Shown here: in pieces, positions 1-4,042 of the stretch | Layout: each line of letters begins with the position of its first letter | How positions within the stretch are numbered: position 1 is the first letter of the stretch | NCBI GenBank assembly: GCA_049287565.1 | Contig: JBAQGA010000253.1 | Location: 1-6,443, forward strand | Direction of reading: 5' to 3' | Source of the DNA: UBA8522 sp049287565 | GTDB lineage: Bacteria; Acidobacteriota; Aminicenantia; Aminicenantales; UBA8522 | Length of the DNA stretch: 6,443 nucleotides | Made by a program: the position numbers and the translations under genes | Notes under the pieces: generated by a model | Told to the model about the DNA's origin: nothing | The model's database searches: none | Seen by the model: the letters and a program-made list of their open reading frames with translations, nothing else

Positions 1-166
1 GGAAGGTGGCAATCTTGTTCAGGGTGGCGAGGGACGGCGTCCGTTTATCGGACTCGAGGAGGGAGATGAACTCGGAGGAATAGCCGAGGGCGCGGCCGAA
101 GGCCTCCTGGGAAAGGCCCAGATCGGTACGGGCTTTCTTGAGCTTGGCGCCGACAACCCCGTGCAT
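1..166 (-). CDS. XRE/Cro-type helix-turn-helix regulator, N-terminal part (3' end outside window)
   Basis: Reading leftward from the ATG at 166-164 gives 55 codons that stay open to the window edge. The peptide begins MHGVVGAKLKKARTDLGLSQ and continues with EAFGRALGYSSEFISLLES, then DKRTPSLATLNKIATF. This is the five-helix HTH_3/XRE fold: an 'LKKAR...LSQEAFG' helix pair, the recognition helix 'SSEFISLLE', then the typical 'R.PSLATLNKIA' segment. Such proteins bind operator DNA as dimers and often repress their own promoter; many serve as antitoxins or phage-type repressors. The C-terminal part is not visible, so it cannot be said whether a protease, sensor or antitoxin region follows. Seen directly: the HTH motif and a consensus promoter just upstream. 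Inferred: autoregulation, from the CCCCTAA repeats on that promoter. Confidence 0.85.
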   Translation of the reverse strand, partial: MHGVVGAKLKKARTDLGLSQEAFGRALGYSSEFISLLESDKRTPSLATLNKIATF

Positions 167-178
167 AGCTGATAATTG

Positions 179-212
179 CCCCTAAGGGGAGTCTATAACA
201 TTAAGTTAGGGG
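179..212. promoter_or_regulatory. Operator-like CCCCTAA repeats on the XRE promoter
   Basis: The palindrome CCCCTAAGGGG occupies 179-189, just downstream of the -10. A further half-site, TTAGGGG on the plus strand (CCCCTAA on the minus strand), lies at 206-212 inside the -35/-10 spacer. Half-sites bracketing the -10 of an XRE gene are a common layout for self-repression. Binding by this particular protein is inferred from position only. Confidence 0.45.
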
Positions 213-220
213 AATGTCAA
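192..220 (-). promoter_or_regulatory. Sigma-70-type promoter of the XRE regulator
   Basis: On the minus strand there is a -35 TTGACA (220-215), a 17-base spacer and a -10 TATAGA (197-192). The -10 is preceded by TG one base away (TGTTATAGA), which is an extended -10 element. The start codon at 166 lies about 26 bases beyond the -10, leaving a short leader. The -35 hexamer falls inside repeat copy A1. Confidence 0.7.
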
Positions 221-247
221 CAAGAGTTTATGCAGGCGGACTGGGGG
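214..247. repeat. Dispersed repeat, copy A1
   Basis: This segment matches 1643-1674 at 30 of 33 aligned positions, with two substitutions and one single-base gap. It begins ATGTCAACAAGAGTTTATGC and ends GCGGACTGGGG. A weaker resemblance to repeat B may continue to the right, where 'aatgacgtag' sits in place of 'ggtgacagta'. That would make this a decayed copy of a longer unit. The copy lies at the left edge of the first AbiE module. Confidence 0.7.
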
Positions 248-284
248 TAATAAGAATGACGTAGCTGAAGGATAAATAACGATA

Positions 285-314
285 TTGACATTTTCTATAA
301 TCATCGAGTATATT
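285..314 (+). promoter_or_regulatory. Candidate promoter in the AT-rich leader of AbiEi-1
   Basis: TTGACA at 285-290 is followed after 18 bases by TATATT at 309-314. The stretch from about 248 to 388 is markedly AT-rich and holds no credible ORF. This is the best two-hexamer match upstream of the first AbiEi gene. It would give a leader of roughly 120 bases, so it may be an alternative to the site at 369-374. Confidence 0.35.
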
Positions 315-357
315 TGAAATGTAATTATTCGCTTATTATGAGAATTTTAGCACTTAA

Positions 358-388
358 GATGTACTCGCTATAAAAAAGACAGTACATC
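358..388 (+). promoter_or_regulatory. Inverted repeat around a -10-like TATAAA: candidate AbiEi-1 operator
   Basis: GATGTACT (358-365) and AGTACATC (381-388) form a perfect 8-bp inverted repeat separated by 15 bp. The -10-like hexamer TATAAA (369-374) lies in the spacer, so a bound protein would cover the promoter. The -35 match 17 bases upstream (TTTAGC) is poor. AbiEi antitoxins are known to repress their own operons through inverted repeats. Assigning this site to the adjacent AbiEi is inference. Confidence 0.45.
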
Positions 389-439
389 GTGTGTGCAAAT
401 AATCGCGTTTTACTCGAAAAGAAGGTGTTCGGAGATACC

Positions 440-1258
440 ATGAAAGGACTTTATGGCTTGGGAAAAATTGAAAGGGAGCGCCTTACCCGGCTAATTCGCC
501 AGTCAAGAGGAATAATCCTCATTAAAGACGCAGCAGAGATTCTTGGCATTAAGCCTTCAGAGGTTGCCAAGACGCTCTCGAGGTGGTCAAAAAAAGGCTG
601 GGTTTCGCGTATAAGCCACGGAGTCTATCTGCCCGTGCCGATCGAAGCGCAGACTCCTGATATTTCCATCGAGGATTCCTGGGCGCTTGCGGAAAGGCTT
701 TTTTTTCCCTGCTACATTGGCGGATGGAGCGCTGCTGAATACTGGGACCTAACGGAGCAGATTCACAAAACGCTTGTTATAATGACGGTACGGAAGCTTA
801 GAAAAAGGAAGGTGTCGATTAGGAATATCGACTTACTGCTTAGGACAGTCCCCAGGAAAGCTATCTTTGGGCTAAAATCTGTCTGGAGGGGACAAACAAA
901 AGTTGAAGTCTCCGATCCTACCCGAACTATACTCGATCTCATGAATGATCCAGCGCTCGGAGGTGGCATCAGACCAACGGCTGAGATTTTTCTGAACTAT
1001 CTTAAGTCTAATCATAAGGACATGGCGCTTCTCGTGAATTATGCCGAGAAGTTCGGAAATGGGGCCGTATTTAAGCGCCTCGGTTTCTTGATTGAAAAGC
1101 TCGCTCCTCATGAAAAGGAGACTATGGAAGCCTGTCTTTCGAGGTTGACGCAAGGCAATGCCAAGCTTGATCCCTCGATTCCAGCCGGCCGGCTAATCAC
1201 CAAATGGAAACTTTGGGTTCCTGACAACTGGAGACAAGACGCACCGGATGATAAATAA
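440..1258 (+). CDS. abiEi: AbiEi-family antitoxin (type IV TA), solitary copy (AbiEi-1)
   Basis: The protein is 272 aa, the usual AbiEi size. Residues about 8-65 form a winged HTH: helices around 'LTRLIRQSRG' and 'AAEILGIKPSEVAKTLSRWS', then the wing 'KGWVSRISHGVYLPVP'. Next comes the conserved AbiEi core with 'YIGGWSAAEYWDLTEQ', 'VEVSDPTRTILDLM' and the C-terminal 'KWKLWVPDNW' signature. AbiEi antitoxins repress their operon and counteract the AbiEii nucleotidyltransferase without forming a stable complex with it. The ATG at 440 is preferred because GGAG (431-434) lies five bases upstream. The reading frame stays open back to a GTG at 389, which lacks a ribosome binding site and would add 17 unconserved residues. 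The expected toxin gene starts at 1248 but breaks off after 23 codons, so this antitoxin is orphaned. Base composition is more A+T-rich than in the second module. Confidence 0.85.
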   Translation: MKGLYGLGKIERERLTRLIRQSRGIILIKDAAEILGIKPSEVAKTLSRWSKKGWVSRISHGVYLPVPIEAQTPDISIEDSWALAERLFFPCYIGGWSAAEYWDLTEQIHKTLVIMTVRKLRKRKVSIRNIDLLLRTVPRKAIFGLKSVWRGQTKVEVSDPTRTILDLMNDPALGGGIRPTAEIFLNYLKSNHKDMALLVNYAEKFGNGAVFKRLGFLIEKLAPHEKETMEACLSRLTQGNAKLDPSIPAGRLITKWKLWVPDNWRQDAPDDK

Positions 1259-1319
1259 GTACGAAATCCTTGAATCCGCGCGTGTTTATAACTTGGATGC
1301 CAACACGGTTTGCGATTGA
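1248..1319 (+). pseudogene. Remnant of an AbiEii toxin gene (N-terminal 23 codons only)
   Basis: An ATG at 1248 overlaps the end of AbiEi-1 by 11 bases, the coupling typical of abiEi-abiEii pairs. It encodes MINKYEILESARVYNLDAN followed by TVCD and a TGA at 1317. The start matches the usual AbiEii opening, 'MI(N)xxEIxxxAxxxxLxxxxVEKDYVLxW'. The homology stops exactly where 'VEKDYV' should follow. I find no KGGT...DxD nucleotidyltransferase motif in any frame before the second module, so the catalytic body is deleted rather than merely frameshifted. The call rests on a short N-terminal match plus position, so it is probable rather than certain. Confidence 0.6.
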
Positions 1320-1605
1320 ATTGACTTCCTTCACTCCAGAGCTATCACCATCTGGACTTGAGACGCGGGGCGGGGCTGGCCGGGCTACTCACATCCTGCC
1401 CAAACGAAGCCTCAGGAGAACAATCCGGCATGCCTCGAGGATTGCTCCGTCTTATTCTGGACCCAAATATATTTTTCGTTGCCCTATTTGCAGGAAGAGA
1501 TTTATAAAAAAAACAAACGATTCCAAGCTCAATCGCCATAAGGGCGAATATGGAATAGAGTGTCCCGGAAGGACGGGATATTTGGAAGAAGTAAAATCAC
1601 GCTAG
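1297..1605 (+). CDS. Small hypothetical protein with a CCHC zinc-finger-like C-terminus
   Basis: The frame is open from a TTG at 1270 to the TAG at 1603-1605; the first ATG is at 1297, giving 102 aa. Only the last 65 or so residues look like real protein. After 'RRTIRHASRIAPSYSGPKYI' come CPIC, then a histidine in 'LNRHK', then 'ECPGRTGYLEE', a Cys-x2-Cys-x15-His-x7-Cys arrangement that could hold one zinc ion. The region before about 1396 reads like translated noncoding DNA and overlaps the toxin remnant in another frame. The native start may therefore have been lost when the toxin was deleted, since an LPKRS sequence at 1396 has CTG where an ATG might once have stood. No clear ribosome binding site is seen. 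I do not recognise a function; nucleic-acid binding is a guess from the basic, zinc-finger-like tail. Confidence 0.4.
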   Translation: MPTRFAIELTSFTPELSPSGLETRGGAGRATHILPKRSLRRTIRHASRIAPSYSGPKYIFRCPICRKRFIKKTNDSKLNRHKGEYGIECPGRTGYLEEVKSR

Positions 1606-1619
1606 CTCGATTAAAATCC

Positions 1620-1649
1620 TATATAGCATTCGGCCAAGAAGTATGTCAA
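1620..1649 (-). promoter_or_regulatory. Possible leftward promoter at repeat A2
   Basis: On the minus strand, TTGACA (1649-1644, inside repeat A2) is followed after 18 bases by TATATA (1625-1620). A transcript from here would run antisense into the zinc-finger ORF and AbiEi-1. Copy A1 supplies the -35 of the XRE promoter from the same repeat position. Confidence 0.3.
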
Positions 1650-1674
1650 CAAAAGTTTACGCAGCGGACTGGGG
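1643..1674. repeat. Dispersed repeat, copy A2
   Basis: This is the second copy of the A repeat and aligns to 214-246 in the same orientation with 30 of 33 positions matching. It is followed after a few bases by repeat B1, so A2 and B1 may be two halves of one unit of about 70 bp. It marks the right edge of the solitary AbiEi segment and lies 1,429 bp from A1. Confidence 0.7.
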
Positions 1675-1679
1675 ATTAT

Positions 1680-1711
1680 AAATTGGTGACAGTATATCAA
1701 TTTCCCATTTT
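1680..1711. repeat. Dispersed repeat, copy B1
   Basis: A 29-bp stretch (1683-1711, beginning TTGGTGACAGTATATCAATT) recurs without a mismatch at 5076-5104. The inverted ends AAATTG (1680-1685) and CAATTT (1698-1703) could form a small hairpin. The sequence style, with a GACAGTATA core inside short inverted arms, is reminiscent of the REP-like elements moved by RAYT (TnpA-REP) transposases in other bacteria. That link is from memory and untested, and no transposase gene lies in the window. Confidence 0.75.
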
Positions 1712-1778
1712 TCTAGAATCCCTGAGAATCCTTGACCACGCAATACGTCTATTAAGGTGGAATGGAACTTGACAGTGG

Positions 1779-1787
1779 TGCTATAAT
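1779..1787 (+). promoter_or_regulatory. Extended -10 promoter for the hairpin RNA
   Basis: TGCTATAAT (1779-1787) is a perfect extended -10 (TGnTATAAT). No good -35 lies 16-18 bases upstream; the nearby TTGACA at 1769-1774 is only seven bases away and cannot act as its -35. Transcription would start near 1794, about 20 bases before the hairpin. Confidence 0.5.
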
Positions 1788-1793
1788 AAGAGA

Positions 1794-1885
1794 GGCAAAA
1801 CAAAAGCAAAGCTTACAAAACGCCCCTTGCGACATCCTGGTCGCCGATAAAAAGGCCAGGATCGACCAAGGGGCTTTGTTTTTTT
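1794..1885 (+). ncRNA. Candidate small RNA or leader attenuator ending in an intrinsic terminator
   Basis: The extended -10 promoter upstream and a long hairpin with a U-tract define a discrete RNA of about 92 nt. The stem pairs CAAA (1816-1819) with TTTG (1875-1878), GCCCCTTG (1822-1829) with CAAGGGGC (1867-1874), and ATCCTGG (1834-1840) with CCAGGAT (1856-1862), with small bulges between. The loop contains GATAAAAA. The RusA-like remnant begins only 10 bases after the U-tract. The RNA could therefore be a free-standing small RNA or a leader whose terminator limits expression of that gene. I do not recognise an Rfam family. Confidence 0.5.
1816..1885 (+). terminator. Rho-independent terminator of the small RNA or leader
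   Basis: A long G+C-rich stem, interrupted by small bulges, is followed directly by seven T residues (1879-1885). This is the clearest intrinsic terminator in the window. It would also insulate the downstream AbiE operon from leftward sources. Confidence 0.7.
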
Positions 1886-1895
1886 GGGAACACTC

Positions 1896-2199
1896 ATGAG
1901 CAAATCGGCCTTTGTTACCCTTCAATCTCTAACGGCCTGTCAGCAGAGCCTGTGGTAAATGGAAAGCAGAATTGATAAAAGCCTGTCGGGAAAGCAAGAC
2001 TCAATATCGCTCAAATGACAAGCTGGAGCTCGAAGTTGTGCTTTATCTCGGGAGACGAGAGCTTGGATTTCATGATGTCGATAACAGATTGAAAGATATC
2101 ATGGATTCCCTACAGGGGAAAGCCAGCGGCACAAAAAAGGTCAGGGATTTGCCGCAGTGCAGAGATATAACCATATATAATAGTGATAAATACGCATAG
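1896..2199 (+). pseudogene. RusA-like Holliday-junction resolvase, frameshifted and C-terminally truncated
   Basis: From the ATG at 1896 the frame reads MSKSAFVTLQSLTACQQSLW and hits TAA at 1956-1958. The neighbouring frame is open from 1933 to the TAG at 2197-2199 and continues the protein with GKWKAELIKACRESKTQ and LELEVVLYLGRREL. It then carries HDVDNRLKDIMDSLQG, the RusA active-site motif (D-x-D-N-x3-K, matching Asp70, Asp72 and Lys76 of E. coli RusA). A frameshift near 1950 therefore separates start and core. Beyond 'KKVRDLP' the usual distal segment with the further catalytic Asp (Asp91 in E. coli RusA) is absent and the residues become unrelated. RusA enzymes cut Holliday junctions and are typical prophage or mobile-element cargo, so this looks like a relic of one. 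An ORF starting at the TTG at 1972 would have no ribosome binding site. Confidence 0.65.
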
Positions 2200-2212
2200 A
2201 TGTAAATAACAC

Positions 2213-2241
2213 TTGCTTTTAGGTAGAATTATTACTATAAT
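2213..2241 (+). promoter_or_regulatory. Promoter of the AbiE operon
   Basis: TTGCTT (2213-2218), a 17-base spacer and a perfect TATAAT (2236-2241) form a strong sigma-70-type promoter. Transcription should begin at about 2247-2250, which is at or within a few bases of the abiEi ATG (2250). There is no Shine-Dalgarno sequence between the -10 and the ATG. Confidence 0.75.
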
Positions 2242-2251
2242 TTATAGTTAT
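2231..2251. promoter_or_regulatory. Palindrome over the -10 and start: candidate AbiEi operator
   Basis: ACTATAA (2234-2240) and TTATAGT (2242-2248) form a perfect 15-bp palindrome with one central base. Past one mismatched pair it extends to 21 bp (2231-2251). It covers the whole -10 and the expected transcription start, so any bound protein would block initiation. Autorepression by AbiEi is established for studied AbiE loci; its use of this site is inference. Confidence 0.55.
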
Positions 2252-3065
2252 GAACGTACAAAACGGCAAGTCGCTTGAATTCTTTGCCAGAAATCCTGTT
2301 TTCAGCCATTGGGATTTCTTGGCGACCCTCGCCGCCCGTGGGCGTACCAGGGCGACTGCAAACAACCTCCTCGCTCTGCATATGGCCTCAGGCAGGCTCC
2401 TTCGGGTGAGGCGCGGTCTTTATGCGGTGCGTCCCCCCGGTGTCGAATCGGCCGAGGTGGAAATTGACCCTTATGTTATTGCCTCCAAACTCCAGGATGA
2501 TGCCGTTGTTGCTTACCATGCGGCCCTGCAGTTTCACGGGAAAGCCTATTCCCTATGGAGAAAATATCATTTCTTGACGAAGAAGCGGACGAGTCCATTC
2601 ACTTTTCAGGATAAAGAATTCGTTCCCGTCCAGGCGCCCGTGAAACTCCGGGCGCTTCCGGACTTCGGCGGCGGCGTTCTAGAGATCCGGCATGCGGGAG
2701 GTCTGGCGAGGGTGACGAGCCTGGAGCGGACGCTGGTCGATGTCCTCGACGCGCCCGACAAGAGCGGAGGATGGGAGGAAATCTGGCGTTCCTTAGATAT
2801 GGTCGAATTCTTCGACCTGGACGCCGTGCTCGTCTATGCCAAGAGGCTGGGCTCGGCTATCGCCGCAGCGAGGGTCGGCTTTTTCCTGGACCAGCACCGG
2901 GAGCCGCTGATGGTTGAAGAAAAGCACCTCGACGAGTTCCGGGCGCTGATGCCTGCCCAGCCGCGCTACTTCGATCCCGGGAGGGAGCCGGGAAAATTCG
3001 TTTCGGCCTGGAACCTGGTCGTCCCTGAGCGCGTGCTGAACCGGAACTGGGAGGCCAAAGAATGA
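2250..3065 (+). CDS. abiEi: AbiEi-family antitoxin and autorepressor of the intact type IV TA operon (AbiEi-2)
   Basis: The protein is 271 aa. An N-terminal winged HTH (about 1-62) ends with 'ASGRLLRVRRGLYAVRPP', the standard wing of AbiEi_4-type antitoxins. The C-terminal domain shows 'DDAVVAYHAALQFHGKAYSL', 'GLARVTSLERTLVDVLD', 'GGWEEIWRSLDMVEF' and the terminal 'GKFVSAWNLVVPE', all AbiEi signatures. It should repress the operon and neutralise AbiEii. The TGA overlaps the toxin ATG (ATGA, 3062-3065), so the two are translationally coupled. The start at 2250 lies at the predicted transcription start, so the mRNA may be leaderless. It belongs to a different AbiEi branch from AbiEi-1, with little visible identity apart from shared fold signatures, so the two are not a recent duplication. 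Confidence 0.93.
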   Translation: MNVQNGKSLEFFARNPVFSHWDFLATLAARGRTRATANNLLALHMASGRLLRVRRGLYAVRPPGVESAEVEIDPYVIASKLQDDAVVAYHAALQFHGKAYSLWRKYHFLTKKRTSPFTFQDKEFVPVQAPVKLRALPDFGGGVLEIRHAGGLARVTSLERTLVDVLDAPDKSGGWEEIWRSLDMVEFFDLDAVLVYAKRLGSAIAAARVGFFLDQHREPLMVEEKHLDEFRALMPAQPRYFDPGREPGKFVSAWNLVVPERVLNRNWEAKE

Positions 3066-4042
3066 AGCTCTCCTGGGAAGATGTACAGAGAGAGGCGGCC
3101 GCCGCGGGCTTTCGAGCCGAGCCGATGGAAAAGGCCCTTCGCCTCCTCGAGGTTCTCGAAGCTTTGCGGAGCCATCCCTTCCTCAAGGAACGTATCGTCC
3201 TCAAAGGGGGAACGGCGCTCAACCTATTCTTTTTCGACGCGCCTCGTCTTTCCGTGGACATCGACTTGAACTATATCGGCTCCGCCGATCGTGAAACCAT
3301 GCTCGAAGAAAGGCCGAAGATCGAACAAGCCGTCCAGGCAGTTTGCGGTCGGCTCGGAATCAGGATCCACCGGGTTCCAGAAGAGCATGCGGGGGGAAAG
3401 TGGCGGTTGTCATATGACGGGACGTCGGGCCGCAGGGGAACTCTCGAACTCGACATGAGCTTTATGTATCGGATCCCTCTTTGGCCGCTGGAACTGAGAG
3501 ATTCCCGACCGCTCGGCGCGTTCTCGGTGACCCGGATTCCCGTTCTTGACGTACATGAACTAGCCGGCGGCAAGCTGTCGGCGCTTTTCAGCCGCAACAC
3601 CTGCAGAGACCTCTTCGATGCCCATTACCTTTTTCGGAATATCGGCTTTGACCCGGCACGGCTGCGCCTGGGCTTTGTCGTCTATGGGGGAGCGAGTCGG
3701 AGAGATTGGCGAGAGGTCAAGATCGAGGAAATTAGGGCTGATCCCGGGGATGTCGGTCAACAGCTTGTTCCTATGCTGCGAAACGATTTGGCGCCAGGAG
3801 GCGCGGAGATCGAATCGTGGGTCCGGAAACTCATCGACGAATGCCGCGGGTTCCTGGGTACGCTTCTCCCATTCAAACCGCAAGAGCTTGAGTTCTTGGC
3901 GCGCTTGAACGAGCAGGGCGAGATCGACCCAGCGCTCCTGACGGATGATGCGGCCATGCAGGAAACCCTCCGGAGGCATCCCGGCCTGCTGTGGAAGGCG
4001 CAGAACGTGAGGCAGTACAAAAGACGCGGAGGGAGAAAATGA
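3062..4042 (+). CDS. abiEii: AbiEii nucleotidyltransferase toxin
   Basis: The 326-aa protein has the AbiEii/AbiGii (MenT-like) nucleotidyltransferase pattern. 'VLKGGTALNLF' (residues 46-56) is followed by 'RLSVDIDLNY' with the metal-binding pair Asp66/Asp68. An acidic strand 'LELDMSFM' (about 128-135) follows, then 'HELAGGKLSALFSRNTCRDL' with Lys171, Arg178, Arg182 and Asp183, and Asp186 just after. All catalytic motifs are present, so the toxin looks active. Family members transfer nucleotides; mycobacterial MenT enzymes modify tRNA acceptor ends and stop translation. The substrate of this one is unknown. GGGAGG (3049-3054) lies seven bases before the ATG. The gene overlaps both abiEi and the next gene by four bases, so all three should be made from one message. 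The C-terminal tail ends in basic residues (YKRRGGRK). Confidence 0.93.
   Translation: MKLSWEDVQREAAAAGFRAEPMEKALRLLEVLEALRSHPFLKERIVLKGGTALNLFFFDAPRLSVDIDLNYIGSADRETMLEERPKIEQAVQAVCGRLGIRIHRVPEEHAGGKWRLSYDGTSGRRGTLELDMSFMYRIPLWPLELRDSRPLGAFSVTRIPVLDVHELAGGKLSALFSRNTCRDLFDAHYLFRNIGFDPARLRLGFVVYGGASRRDWREVKIEEIRADPGDVGQQLVPMLRNDLAPGGAEIESWVRKLIDECRGFLGTLLPFKPQELEFLARLNEQGEIDPALLTDDAAMQETLRRHPGLLWKAQNVRQYKRRGGRK
4028..4035 (+). promoter_or_regulatory. Strong ribosome binding site that fixes the SEC-C/TPR start
   Basis: GGAGGGAG (4028-4035) ends three bases before the ATG at 4039, and its GGAGG core is six bases away. It lies inside the toxin's last codons. It identifies 4039, rather than the upstream GTG at 3991, as the start of the third operon gene. 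Confidence 0.7.

Noticed and set aside
285..301. TTGACA followed closely by TATAAT (296-301)
   Set aside because: Only five bases lie between the hexamers. TATATT at 309-314 has workable spacing instead.
389..439. Upstream GTG start for AbiEi-1 adding 17 residues
   Set aside because: No ribosome binding site at the GTG, the added residues are not AbiEi-like, and GGAG sits five bases before the ATG at 440. The GTG also abuts the operator-like inverted repeat.
1560..1772. 70-codon ORF on the plus strand
   Set aside because: It is mostly a translation of repeats A2 and B1 plus flanking noncoding sequence, with no domain and no ribosome binding site.
1769..1787. TTGACA and TATAAT as a two-hexamer promoter
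   Set aside because: The spacer is only seven bases, so the TTGACA cannot serve that -10. The site is kept as an extended -10 promoter only.
2857..3600. Minus-strand ORFs opposite the AbiEi-2/AbiEii junction
   Set aside because: They are low-complexity shadow translations of G+C-rich coding sequence, while the plus-strand genes have clear family motifs.
3991..4038. GTG start extending the SEC-C/TPR protein by 16 residues
   Set aside because: The ATG at 4039 has a strong Shine-Dalgarno and forms an ATGA overlap, and SEC-C proteins of this kind begin just before the cysteine motif.
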